A stretch of 64,000 nucleotides of DNA from Bacillota bacterium (lineage in GTDB: Bacteria; Sysuimicrobiota; Sysuimicrobiia; Sysuimicrobiales; Segetimicrobiaceae). A program made the translations under genes and the position numbers. The stretch lies in NCBI GenBank assembly GCA_021324975.1, contig JAJPIA010000046.1, forward strand, positions 31,364 through 95,363. Reading direction: 5' to 3'. The notes beneath the pieces are model-generated. The model was given only the letters and a program-made list of their open reading frames with translations, did no database searches and had not been told where the DNA came from. Below, in pieces: positions 50,047 through 58,221 of the stretch (its first letter is position 1; each line of letters starts with the position of its first letter).

Positions 50047-50826
50047 CTACAGGTTGACGAAGCGATCGTCGGGCCACTCCCGCTTCGCGTGAAAGTTGTA
50101 CGGTACGAACAGGTCGTGCAGGATCGCATTCGCAAAACGGCCGGTGGCGATCCACCCCTCGCGTCGGAGGGGGCGCAGCAGATCCACCGCGCGATCGAAC
50201 CGCACGTAGTCGGGCCACATCCCCGGGAAGCGCGGCGGCCACCGCCGTTTGCGCGGATGGTCGGGTACACGTCCTCCACGCAAGGACGCGTCAAAGTCGC
50301 GTCGGAGCGCGGCCTCGACGCCGGCGATTCCCTCCCATCCCGCAGGCAGCGTCCCATGTGTCCCCCACTGCACGTGAACCGCCGGACGCGCCCCGGGCGT
50401 CGAAAGCTCGCGCGTGAGGATGCGCCCATGAAAGTAGGTGGCGACCTCGACCGGCACGCCGTCGTCCGGCCGGTAGCGCACCCAGACGATCTCATGGTCG
50501 CACGGCTCGTCGTCGTCCGGGTAGTTCCAATCGTCCTCCCAGAAGAAGTGGTAGGCGACGATTGGAACAGACGGATGGTGAATCGCCGCGCAGTCGCGCA
50601 GCGCGAAGCACTCGGCGGCCGTCGTCAAGACGACCGGCGCGAGTCGGTCCACGGCCCGGCGCTGGCGGTCATCCGGCGGGCGGGACGGATCGAGGCGGTT
50701 GACCTCGGCGTACAGGGCGCGTGCCGCGTTCAATCGCCCAACGTTGTGCTCGAGAATTGCCAGCTGCTCCAGGTACCGGGCCACACGCTGCCCCGCCGTC
50801 GCCCGCTCGCGATCCTGGGCCGTCAC
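50047..50826 (-). CDS. unknown protein within the importer operon
   Basis: 259 residues, no family I recognise with confidence. N-terminal helices (RVARYLEQLAILEHNVGRLN, ALYAEVNRLD) are followed by a compact core: PIVAYHFFWEDDWNYPDDDEP, CDHEIVWVRYRP, VEVATYFHGRIL, HVQWGTHGTLPAGW and PYNFHAKREWPDDRFVNL. The many His, Asp and Trp residues suggest a metal-binding or carbohydrate-related enzyme; the HEIVWVRY segment faintly recalls Vps62/NPP1-like folds. No signal peptide. GTG at 50826 overlaps the ATPase stop by 4 bp, so it is co-translated with the transporter and probably acts on the imported compound. Confidence 0.7.
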   Translation of the reverse strand: MTAQDRERATAGQRVARYLEQLAILEHNVGRLNAARALYAEVNRLDPSRPPDDRQRRAVDRLAPVVLTTAAECFALRDCAAIHHPSVPIVAYHFFWEDDWNYPDDDEPCDHEIVWVRYRPDDGVPVEVATYFHGRILTRELSTPGARPAVHVQWGTHGTLPAGWEGIAGVEAALRRDFDASLRGGRVPDHPRKRRWPPRFPGMWPDYVRFDRAVDLLRPLRREGWIATGRFANAILHDLFVPYNFHAKREWPDDRFVNL

Positions 50827-51893
50827 CGAGGGGCGTCCGCCAGGCCGAACGGAACGGCGGCACCGCTCTGCGACTCGAACAGGTGCGCCCGACGCCAGAC
50901 GAGGCGCAGTGAGACGCGCGATCCGACTGTGACGGCGGCGCCGGCGCCGGTCAGCAACCGCAGGGACGCATCGCCGCAGGCGGCGTGGACCAGCCATTCC
51001 CGACCCATCTGCTCGACCAGAAACACCTCGGCGCGGAGATCGCCGTCCGCGGCGAGTTCTAGGTGTTCCGGCCGGACGCCGAGCACATAGGTCCCGGGAG
51101 GGATGGGGTGTGCGAGCGGCCGCGGCGCCACCCCCGTCACCGCCAGGCGGCCGTCCTCGACGCGGGCCTCAAGGAAGTTCATCGGCGGCGTTCCGATGAA
51201 CTCGGCGATGAACCGGGACGGTGGGTGCTCATAGAGATCGGCGGGCGTCATGACCGCGATCAGCCGGCCGCCGTGCATGACGCCGACGCGGTCGGCGACG
51301 CTGAGCGCCTCCGCCTGGTCGTGCGAGACGAAGAGCGTCGTGATCCCGAGTTCCCGCTGGAGTCGCCGGATCTCCGCGCGCGTGGCCTCGCGCAGTCGGG
51401 CGTCCAAGTTGGACAGCGGCTCGTCGAGCAGCAGGACCGCGGGTTCCTTGACCAGCGCCCGGCACAGGGCGACGCGCTGCTGCTGCCCGCCGGACAGCTG
51501 CCCCGGGCGCCGCGGCAGGAGCTCGGCGATCCCGACCAGATCGGCCACGCGGCGCACGCGCTCGGCGATCTCGGTGCCGCGGGTGCGGCGAACCCGCAGC
51601 GGGAACGCGATGTTCTCGAAGACCGTCAGGTGAGGGTACAGCGCGTAACTCTGAAACACCATGCCCACCCCGCGCTCCTGCGGGGTCGCGTCGTTCGCCA
51701 CGCGGCCGCCGAACAGGATGCGGCCGGACGTGGGCCGGTAGAGACCGGCGACCAGAAAGAGCGTCGTGGACTTGCCGCAGCCGGAGGGTCCCAAGAGCGC
51801 CACCAGTTCCCCCTCCCCCACGGTCAGGGAGACGTCCTCCACGGCCGTTACGCGCCCGAACTGCTTGCCCACGTGCTCCAGCACGACGTCCAT
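50823..51893 (-). CDS. UgpC/MalK-type ABC transporter ATPase
   Basis: 356 residues. Walker A GPSGCGKST near residue 34, Q-loop VFQSYALYPHLTV, signature LSGGQQQRVALCRAL near 133, Walker B VLLLDEPLSNLDARL and the H-loop VSHDQAEAL. Residues 235-350 form the TOBE/regulatory domain (VLGVRPEHLELA). It energises the two permeases upstream and may also serve the ATPase-less importer at 33-36 kb. Start ATG at 51893. It is coupled to the following unknown gene by a GTGA overlap. Confidence 0.93.
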   Translation of the reverse strand: MDVVLEHVGKQFGRVTAVEDVSLTVGEGELVALLGPSGCGKSTTLFLVAGLYRPTSGRILFGGRVANDATPQERGVGMVFQSYALYPHLTVFENIAFPLRVRRTRGTEIAERVRRVADLVGIAELLPRRPGQLSGGQQQRVALCRALVKEPAVLLLDEPLSNLDARLREATRAEIRRLQRELGITTLFVSHDQAEALSVADRVGVMHGGRLIAVMTPADLYEHPPSRFIAEFIGTPPMNFLEARVEDGRLAVTGVAPRPLAHPIPPGTYVLGVRPEHLELAADGDLRAEVFLVEQMGREWLVHAACGDASLRLLTGAGAAVTVGSRVSLRLVWRRAHLFESQSGAAVPFGLADAPR

Positions 51894-51942
51894 GACCAGC
51901 CCCTAACTCCCGGCGGTCCCGCAGCGCGGTCCGGTCTCGCGT

Positions 51943-52776
51943 CTACCCTTTCACTCCTCCCGAGAAGATCCGGAGCAAGTACCGTTGGGTGAGCGCGAAC
52001 ACCGCCACCGCGGGCAGGATATAGAAGACACTCAGCGCCGTCACGAGCCCGTAATCGGCGAAGCGCTCCTCGCCCGACAGGCTCGCCATCAGCACCGACA
52101 ACGTCTGCGAGTCCTGGCTCGGCAGCAACACGTACGGGAGCAGAAACTCGTTCCACCCGCTCAGGAACGCGAAGATCGCGAACGCGAACAGCCCGGGGCG
52201 GATCAGCGGCAGCATCACCTTCCACCACACCCGGATCCGCGAGTACCCGTCCACGAGGGCGGCCATCTCGACGTCCCACGGGACCGCGTCGAAGAAGCCT
52301 TTCATGATCCAAATCCCGAGCGGCAGATCGAGCGCGAGCTTGACCAGAATCACCCCGGCCAACCGATCGTAGAGTCCGAGCGCGCGCAGGATCAAGAAGA
52401 TCGCGATGAGGAGCGTCACACTGGGGAACGAGTGCAGCACGATCGTCGAGCCCAGAAACAGACCGCGTCCCGGAAAGGTGAGGCGCGACAGCGCGTACGC
52501 CGCCATCGCGCCCACCAGCACCTCGAGCACCGCCACCGTGACGGCGAAGGTCAGGGAGTTGCCCGCGGCGACCCAGGCGTTGGCTTCGTTCGGCAGCGTC
52601 TGCCAGAGAAACCGCCAGTTGGCGAGCGTCAAGCCGTGCGGGACGAGACCGGTGATCGTCACGCTGAACGAAGCAAGGAGCAGCCAGCCGTAGAGCACGA
52701 TGATCGGCGCCGTCAGCACCATGAGCGCGGCCGCAACGCCCCATCGCCCGTGCGGCCCGACAGCGTCCGGTGTCAT
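51943..52776 (-). CDS. carbohydrate/glycerol-phosphate ABC permease (UgpE/MalG type)
   Basis: 277 residues, six spans. Coupling loop VEMAALVDGYSRIRVWWKVMLPLIRPGL near residue 185; last span plus GGVKG at the C-terminus, as in many MalG-type proteins. Start ATG at 52776; the open frame to 52911 overlaps the upstream permease. It pairs with the following feature to form the membrane channel. Confidence 0.9.
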   Translation of the reverse strand: MTPDAVGPHGRWGVAAALMVLTAPIIVLYGWLLLASFSVTITGLVPHGLTLANWRFLWQTLPNEANAWVAAGNSLTFAVTVAVLEVLVGAMAAYALSRLTFPGRGLFLGSTIVLHSFPSVTLLIAIFLILRALGLYDRLAGVILVKLALDLPLGIWIMKGFFDAVPWDVEMAALVDGYSRIRVWWKVMLPLIRPGLFAFAIFAFLSGWNEFLLPYVLLPSQDSQTLSVLMASLSGEERFADYGLVTALSVFYILPAVAVFALTQRYLLRIFSGGVKG

Positions 52777-52789
52777 CGCCGCCGTCCCA

Positions 52790-53758
52790 TCAGTTGACCT
52801 CGATCCGCGGCGCGGCCACGAGTTCGCCGAACCGGAACACGCGCAGGTAGACGAGCGACGCGCCCAGCCCCAGCACGACGAGCACCGCGGCCAGCGCCGC
52901 GCCCAGCCCAAACTGCGTGTTGCCGAAGTAGTTCGACAGCGCGAGGTGGAACGCGTAGAGCGACCACACCTCGGTGGTGTAAAAGCCCGGCCCGCCGTTG
53001 GTCGTCAGCAGGATGTATTCGAACGACGTCAGCAGCGACAGCGTCTGGTACGCGGTGACGAACAGGATCGGCCACCGCAGCCGCGGCAGCGTGATGCGCC
53101 AGACCTGCTGCCACGCCGACGCACCGTCCACCTGGGCGGCCAGGTACTGGTCGCGCGGGATCCCGGCGATCGCGGACGAGAAGATGATCATCCCGAACGA
53201 CGCGCCGACGAAGCCGTTCAGCGCCACGACGAACGCCCACGGGTGCGCGTTCATCCAATTGTGCCCCGGGATCCCGACCAGCCCCAGGACCTGGCTCACC
53301 GTTCCGTAGGGAGGCTCGGCGGCGAACCACCGCCACATCATGGCGAGGATCACCGACGGGGTGATCCGCGGCAGCATCCAGAGGACCCGGAACACCCCCG
53401 CCGCGCGGTCCGACAGATGCGCGGTGAGGATCGCCAGCACGAGCGCGAACCCGACGTTGAACAGCACGAGCGTGGCCACGACATACAGCACCGTGTTGCG
53501 AAGCACCAGCACCAACCACGGGCTGTGGGCGATCAGACCGTAGTTGCCGATCCCGATCCAGCGGTAGTGAGTCAGGCCGGTCGCCACGCTCAGATTGGTC
53601 AGACTGATGGCGACGGTGACGACCGCCGGGGCGAGGAACAGCGCGGCGATCAGTAGGACGGCCGGTCCGAGGAAAAATACGGGAGACGCCGCCCCGCGGA
53701 GCACATTGCGAACCGCGCCCCGCCGGCGCGCCGCCGGCGCCGCCTCAAGGGCCCCCAC
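52790..53758 (-). CDS. carbohydrate/glycerol-phosphate ABC permease (UgpA/MalF type)
   Basis: 322 residues, six spans after an Arg-rich cytosolic N-terminus. Coupling loop QYLAAQVDGASAWQQVWRITLPRLRWPI near residue 205; RVLWMLPRITPSVILAMMWRW is the MalF-type span 3 region. The start is GTG at 53758, 10 bp after the binding-protein stop. The spacing between permeases is 14 bp, so the operon is tight. Confidence 0.92.
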   Translation of the reverse strand: MGALEAAPAARRRGAVRNVLRGAASPVFFLGPAVLLIAALFLAPAVVTVAISLTNLSVATGLTHYRWIGIGNYGLIAHSPWLVLVLRNTVLYVVATLVLFNVGFALVLAILTAHLSDRAAGVFRVLWMLPRITPSVILAMMWRWFAAEPPYGTVSQVLGLVGIPGHNWMNAHPWAFVVALNGFVGASFGMIIFSSAIAGIPRDQYLAAQVDGASAWQQVWRITLPRLRWPILFVTAYQTLSLLTSFEYILLTTNGGPGFYTTEVWSLYAFHLALSNYFGNTQFGLGAALAAVLVVLGLGASLVYLRVFRFGELVAAPRIEVN

Positions 53759-53767
53759 GAAGCGCGC

Positions 53768-55165
53768 CTACCGGACCACGACGTTGTCGCCCAGATTCGT
53801 GCGCATCTGCTGGGTCACCGTCTGCACGGCCTGGTCGGGCGACATCTGCCCGGCGATGACCGCGGACAGGCCGAGCCATATCGCCTGGTCGTAGGTGCCG
53901 AAGTCCTTGTTGTTGGGCAGGAACGTCGTGTACTTCAGCATGTAGGTGGTGGCGGCCGCGAAGCGGTCCTGCGCGTACTGGGGAACCTTGCCCTCATCCC
54001 GCAGGATCGCCAGGTGGCCGCTGGTAACGGCGTGCCGCGCGTTGAGCGCCGGCGTGGTGGCCAACGCTAGGATGCGCGCCGCGAGATCAGCGTGCTGGGA
54101 GTCCTTGCTGATCATGTAGACGATCGGGTGGCTGAGCGTGATCGGTCGTCCTCCCCGTTCACCCGGCGGTACGAGCGCGAACCCGTACGTCGCCTGCAGC
54201 GTATCGGCCGGCATCTTATACTGCTTGAGCCACTGCGCCCAGCACCACGTCCCGCACTGCGTGAAGAGGACCTGCCGGTCGACGACGACCTGGTGCCAGC
54301 TGTTCCAGTCGGTCCCGATGATGTCCTTGGGCGTGACCTTGTACGTGTCGACGGCATCGTGGAAGAACGTGTACTCGTTCCGCAGGGCCTTCGTATCGAG
54401 CAGGAGCTTCCCACCGGCGTCCGACATCCGGCCGCCGAACGCCTCATAGTACATGTAGTAGTCCGGCCCGTTGATCGGCCGGATCCACCAGCCGTGCCCC
54501 GCCGCGACCAGGTTCTTGTCCTGCGCGTCCTTGGCGGTCTTGAGCAGGTCGGTCAGGGTAAACTGCCCCGCCTCGATCGCCTTGGGCAGATCCGCCACCT
54601 TCTCGCGGCTCCAGCCCAGTTTCTCGAGCAGCGGCATGTTGAAGTAGAGCGGCCGAGCCTCGACGTCCTGGGGGATCGCGTAAATCCTGCCGTCGTACTT
54701 CGTCGCGTTCCAGAGCGTCGAAATGACGTCGGCGAACTGCGCATACTTCTTGACGTACGCATCGAGAGGCGCGACGTAGCCCGCGGCCGCCCACGCGGCG
54801 ATGTCCTCCTCGCCGGTCGCCACGATGTCAGGCGCCTTCCCCGACTGCGCCGCGAGGACGAACCGCTGTTTATAGGCCCCCCACGCCTCGCCGCCGCCGG
54901 TGACGAACGTCGCGTCGAGCGCGACCTGCTCGCCGCCTCCCTGCGCGGCGAGTTGCTTGTTCAGCTCATCGACCGCGGACACCAGATTGTCCTTCCGATA
55001 ATACGATGGTTCGTCCGGCCCGATCGTCCATGCGGTGAGGTGCACGGTTGGCGCCGCCAGAGACATCTGAGCTATCCCCAGCGTCAAGGACGTCAGCGCG
55101 ATCACAGTCCCGAGCGCAATCGCCGCAGCGCTCCGCCACGTCGAACCAGTTGGCGGTGTGATCAT
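53768..55165 (-). CDS. ABC transporter extracellular solute-binding protein
   Basis: 465 residues. Signal segment AAIALGTVIALTSLTLGIAQM with cleavage near residue 38; no lipobox. Family-1 binding-protein features: VHLTAWTIGPDEPSYYRKDN, GKAPDIVATGEEDIAAW, YDGRIYAIPQDVEARPLYFN, then a long Trp/Tyr-rich ligand region (HGWWIRPINGPDYYMYYEAF, TQCGTWCWAQWLKQY). The CGTWC pair could form a disulfide near the site. Size and Trp content resemble UgpB-like and sugar-binding proteins. The start has GGGGGTGA 6 nt upstream. First gene of the seven-gene operon. Confidence 0.92.
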   Translation of the reverse strand: MITPPTGSTWRSAAAIALGTVIALTSLTLGIAQMSLAAPTVHLTAWTIGPDEPSYYRKDNLVSAVDELNKQLAAQGGGEQVALDATFVTGGGEAWGAYKQRFVLAAQSGKAPDIVATGEEDIAAWAAAGYVAPLDAYVKKYAQFADVISTLWNATKYDGRIYAIPQDVEARPLYFNMPLLEKLGWSREKVADLPKAIEAGQFTLTDLLKTAKDAQDKNLVAAGHGWWIRPINGPDYYMYYEAFGGRMSDAGGKLLLDTKALRNEYTFFHDAVDTYKVTPKDIIGTDWNSWHQVVVDRQVLFTQCGTWCWAQWLKQYKMPADTLQATYGFALVPPGERGGRPITLSHPIVYMISKDSQHADLAARILALATTPALNARHAVTSGHLAILRDEGKVPQYAQDRFAAATTYMLKYTTFLPNNKDFGTYDQAIWLGLSAVIAGQMSPDQAVQTVTQQMRTNLGDNVVVR

Positions 55166-55260
55166 TCAGTTCACCCCCTCACAAGGCGATTCGGCGGATC
55201 CGGCCGGCCGCCAGCGTCCCGACGCGATTTGAGCCGGCCATACGGTAGTAGAGGTGAATT

Positions 55261-55293
55261 TTTATCGAAATGCTACCAATGACATGTCAATGG
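55261..55293 (-). promoter_or_regulatory. promoter and palindromic operator of the importer operon
   Basis: On the minus strand TTGACA (55285-55290) and GATAAA (55261-55266) are 18 bp apart, giving a start near 55254 and a leader of about 90 nt. A near-perfect palindrome, CCAaTGACATGTCAaTGG at 55276-55293, covers the -35. This is the position expected for a repressor, most simply the RpiR protein of the same operon. Confidence 0.62.
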
Positions 55294-55357
55294 TTTACAC
55301 ATACCCGCGGCCCATCCCTGCCAACGGGGCCGAAATGAGATGCCCGCAGGATTTATG

Positions 55358-55774
55358 CTATTGGCGTTTGCGTCCGATCAGCGGGCGGGCGGCTACTCTC
55401 GCCAGCACCGCTACGGCGCCGCCGCCCAGCGCGCTCAGCATCCAGGGCAGGCCGAACGCCAGCACGAGCACGACACCGTATTCGGGCGGCGGGTTGACTC
55501 CGTGCCACAGGCCGATTAGCCGATCCACTCCGATCCGAGCCCACACCGCGGCGGCGGCGGCCGCAAGTGCGGCGGGCAGCGGGAGGCGGCTCGCCCACAC
55601 GGCGGCGAGGCCGCACGCGAACGGCGACACGGCCGGCAGCGAGGCCGCGGCCGGCAGCGCCGCCACGACGGGGGGGCTGGACCCAAGCAGGTCCAACCCC
55701 TCAAACACCGCGACACCCACCGCCACGGCGACCGTCCAGCGCCAGACGGCCGCGTGTCGCGATCGCCCCCGCAC
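55358..55774 (-). CDS. small hypothetical membrane protein
   Basis: 138 residues, very rich in Ala/Val/Leu, with three or four likely spans: WTVAVAVGVAVFEGLDLLG, AVSPFACGLAAVWASRLPL, ALAAAAAAVWARIGVDRLIG and VVLVLAFGLPWMLSALGGG. Short basic segments lie at both ends (MRGRSRH, RPLIGRKRQ), suggesting cytosolic termini. No family recognised. High-GC composition makes chance hydrophobic frames common, but the even spacing of spans and flanking charges favour a real gene. It is upstream of, and on the same strand as, the importer operon, separated by its promoter. Confidence 0.55.
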   Translation of the reverse strand: MRGRSRHAAVWRWTVAVAVGVAVFEGLDLLGSSPPVVAALPAAASLPAVSPFACGLAAVWASRLPLPAALAAAAAAVWARIGVDRLIGLWHGVNPPPEYGVVLVLAFGLPWMLSALGGGAVAVLARVAARPLIGRKRQ

Positions 55775-55863
55775 CGCTAGTGCCCCATCTCATATTTGCG
55801 ACGAAGGGAGACGCGCCGGGCGGGCCTGGCCGGACGTCCTGGCTCGCGCCGTAGGCTGCGGGC

Positions 55864-55994
55864 GTTGGTCTCGGCCCTCATGAATCCAATCCAATGAGGG
55901 CCTCGACCCCTCCGGCGGCTTGGGTCGCCTCCGGTCGACGCCCTCGATGCTCACAGTTGCGTGGCATCCCTTTACTTGCGCCGCGGACGAAGCG
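55864..55994 (+). repeat. structured intergenic repeat, copy 2
   Basis: Second copy of the element at 15119-15248, same orientation. The first hairpin is perfect here: GGCCCTCAT (55873-55881)/ATGAGGGCC (55894-55902) with a 12-nt loop GAATCCAATCCA identical in both copies. Relative to copy 1 the left arm has C where copy 1 has T, which keeps a G-U pair in plus-strand RNA. The second hairpin is weaker because of an insertion (TTGGGTCGCC). It occupies most of the gap between two minus-strand genes and ends 11 bp from the LptA-like stop. Confidence 0.8.
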
Positions 55995-56005
55995 CAAGCG
56001 GTGTG

Positions 56006-56857
56006 TCAGGGTGTCCCGGCGTCGCTGAGATCGGTGAAGTGCGCGCGTGTCGTTCCCTGCGCCACCATGCGACGCGTCTTGTAGTCGATGGTCACGCGGT
56101 CCGCCCACAACGTACCCTGACGCCGCACGATGACCACTTTGCCCGTGAGCGTGGCCACCGAGGTCTTGAAGTTCACCGCGGCGGCCTCGCTCGTGGCCAC
56201 CGCGCCGTACACGTCGGCCTGTACCGGCCCGTGGATCACGGCGCGGTTTTCGGCCCGAAACAGCTCGATCGCGCTACCCTGCAGGCGGCCGGCCTTGTTG
56301 GCTACGGTCGGATGCCCCGTCACCAACCCGTGCTGGCTCCGCCCATCGTACACCACCCGGTCCCCGGTCACGACGAGGTCGGGCGCGTCGAACACCGTGA
56401 CGTGCCCCGCCGCGACCAGATGCTCCGCGGACCGGTCCGCGTCGATCGAATCGGCCGAGAGCGCGTATTGCGGCGTCTGTACGGACGCGTTTCCGTTCAT
56501 GACCGCCCGCGTGATCTCGTTGACCTGGTTCAGGACGAGCGTGATCGCATCGGCCGAGGCCTGCCCCTGCGGCCCGGTTGCCGTGACGTGGCCGGACAAC
56601 AGCGCGGTGCGGGCCGCGCGGTTCAAACGAAGCAGGTCGGCCGTCGCACGGTCCGCGCCGTAGTCGATGCGGACGTGGCCGGCCGCGACGAGGGTCGCGC
56701 CCGTATTGTCCACGGTGACGTGGTCGGCGGTCAGCTGCAGCGGGAACGCGAGCGACAACGGCGCGCTCCCCGGGGCGGCTGCCCACGATGCACCGCCGCA
56801 GACCGCGAGGAGGACGCCCGCCAGGACGGTCGCCGGAACGGCCCAACCGCATCTCAC
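56006..56857 (-). CDS. OstA/LptA-like periplasmic LPS-transport protein
   Basis: 283 residues. Signal peptide (VPATVLAGVLLAVCGGASWA, cleavage after AAA). The mature part consists of repeated OstA beta units: LQLTADHVTVDNTGATLVAAGHVRI, ADLLRLNRAARTALLSGHV, YALSADSIDADRSAEHLVAAGHVTV, LVVTGDRVVYDGRSQHGLVTGHP and VIVRRQGTLWADRVTIDY, together longer than proteobacterial LptA (about 185). Such proteins bridge the periplasm to LptD. GTG at 56857 overlaps the fur-like stop by 4 bp. It is unusual for it to sit in a Fe-S/Fur operon; the LptD-like partner is 50 kb away. Confidence 0.82.
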   Translation of the reverse strand: MRCGWAVPATVLAGVLLAVCGGASWAAAPGSAPLSLAFPLQLTADHVTVDNTGATLVAAGHVRIDYGADRATADLLRLNRAARTALLSGHVTATGPQGQASADAITLVLNQVNEITRAVMNGNASVQTPQYALSADSIDADRSAEHLVAAGHVTVFDAPDLVVTGDRVVYDGRSQHGLVTGHPTVANKAGRLQGSAIELFRAENRAVIHGPVQADVYGAVATSEAAAVNFKTSVATLTGKVVIVRRQGTLWADRVTIDYKTRRMVAQGTTRAHFTDLSDAGTP

Positions 56858-57363
56858 AGGATCGACCCGGTCCGGCCGGCCGATCGGCACGCGTCGCAGT
56901 ACCCGTAGAACTCCACGCGGTGTCCCACCACCGCGAAGGCTTGGTCGGTGAGACCCCGCTGCTCGCGCTCGAGCACGTCCGCGATACGCCCCCTGGGCAG
57001 GTCGACCACGGTCCCGCACTGGAGGCAGGTGCCGTGGTAGTGCGGATCGGGGTTGGCGCAGAAGACGCCTCGACCATCGCCGTAGATCACCCGTCGCACG
57101 ATGCCGAGACGCTTGAGCAGGTCCAGGGTGCGGTAGGTCGTCGCGAGGTTGACGGTTGGGCACAGCGCCCGGGCGCGGCCGCACACCTCTTCCGCGGACA
57201 CATTGACGCGTCCCGCCCCGAGCACGGCCGCGAGAACCGCACGGCGTTGCGGCGTGGCCCGGTAGCCCTGCCGCTCGAGCGCGTCGACACGGTCGCCCAG
57301 CGTCGCGCCGGCACCCTGCGCCGCTGCCCGCCGCCTGCCCCTCCCCGCCGTCGTGACCGCCAC
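56854..57363 (-). CDS. Fur-family metal-dependent regulator
   Basis: 169 residues. An N-terminal basic extension (about 20 residues) precedes the winged helix: DRVDALERQGYRATPQRRAVL, VCGRARALCPTVNLATTYRTLDLLKRLGIV. The dimerisation part has the regulatory metal site DPHYHGTCLQCG and the C-terminal Cys pair YCDAC, the structural zinc site. Fur, PerR or Zur identity cannot be decided. GTG at 57363 is chosen for its GAGGGGAG upstream. Third gene of an operon whose leader carries a Fur-box-like palindrome, so autoregulation is likely. Confidence 0.9.
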   Translation of the reverse strand: MAVTTAGRGRRRAAAQGAGATLGDRVDALERQGYRATPQRRAVLAAVLGAGRVNVSAEEVCGRARALCPTVNLATTYRTLDLLKRLGIVRRVIYGDGRGVFCANPDPHYHGTCLQCGTVVDLPRGRIADVLEREQRGLTDQAFAVVGHRVEFYGYCDACRSAGRTGSIL

Positions 57364-57401
57364 CGGTCGGCTCCCCTCGGTGGGACCCCGCTGTTGGATC
57401 G

Positions 57402-58199
57402 TTACGGCGCCCCCGTCTTGCGTGCGTGCTCCTCCTCCCACAGCGCGTCCAGCTTACGGTACTTCTCGGGAAACTCTCCCGTGTATCTCAACCAGGCAGG
57501 AATCGGGTACCGGACGCCGCCGCGCTGCGTCCCGGCAAGCCCCTCCACGAGCTCCTCGGCCATGGCCCAGGGGATCGTAAACGCCATCTCGTGATCCTCG
57601 GTTTGACCGTAGATCCGGTCACCGTAGCACGGGAGGATGACCTGCGGCTGCCCCGAGTGCATCGTCTCGATGACGGCGTCGGCGCAGTCGAGGCGCGCGG
57701 AGAAGCTGCTGTGCAGCCGGCCGCCACGCCGGAACAGCGCCGCGGCGACGAGACGCATCACCTGCGCGGAGTTTCCGTACACCAGCACAACGTGCGGCTC
57801 GAACGCGGCCCGCCCCAGCGGACCGATGAGGATGCGCTCGTATTCGCCGAAGGCGAACTTCGGCACCTCGGCCTCGGTGCGTGCCGCGGCCTCGGGCGTG
57901 CCGACGTACATGCCGCAGGCAAGTTGACCCTCCGCGTAGTACGGCAGCACCGGCTCGAACCCAAACGCGGTCTTCGCGAGGGGACAGCTCAAGTCGTCTC
58001 GCCCTACCGCGACCGTCCACCCGTACCGGCGCGCAATCGAGAACGTCTGGCAGATGGCGACCCGGATCCCCATATCCTGTGCAGGCCGCCGCGCCTTGTC
58101 AGGCAGGGCTTCGCCGGGCCGCACCATGCGGATGCCGACCGGAAACGTCTGCGGGCGGACGTGCTTCTCGATCTCGGCGTTCAGCGAGGCCGGCTCCAT
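57402..58199 (-). CDS. DUF169 domain protein
   Basis: 265 residues matching DUF169, a family of unknown function common in anaerobes and archaea. Features are FPVGIRMVRPGEALPDKARR, CQTFSIARRYGWTVAVGRDDLSCPLAKTAFGF near 50-80, GEYERILIGPLGRAAFEPHVVLVYGN, LDCADAVIETMHSGQPQVILPC. Conserved Cys residues (ICQTF, LSCPL, DCADA, LPCYG) suggest binding of a metal, Fe-S cluster or haem; known operon links of the family are to redox and metal genes. ATG at 58199, 23 bp after mrp. Iron-dependent expression is suggested by the Fur box. Confidence 0.85.
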   Translation of the reverse strand: MEPASLNAEIEKHVRPQTFPVGIRMVRPGEALPDKARRPAQDMGIRVAICQTFSIARRYGWTVAVGRDDLSCPLAKTAFGFEPVLPYYAEGQLACGMYVGTPEAAARTEAEVPKFAFGEYERILIGPLGRAAFEPHVVLVYGNSAQVMRLVAAALFRRGGRLHSSFSARLDCADAVIETMHSGQPQVILPCYGDRIYGQTEDHEMAFTIPWAMAEELVEGLAGTQRGGVRYPIPAWLRYTGEFPEKYRKLDALWEEEHARKTGAP

Positions 58200-58221
58200 G
58201 CGGTGCTCCACCCCTCCTCCG

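Noticed and set aside
55878..56108. Similar minus-strand peptides (RGRRPEA) in both repeat copies as a conserved small protein
   Set aside because: Differences between copies are mostly non-synonymous and the frame shifts between copies, so the similarity follows from the DNA repeat.
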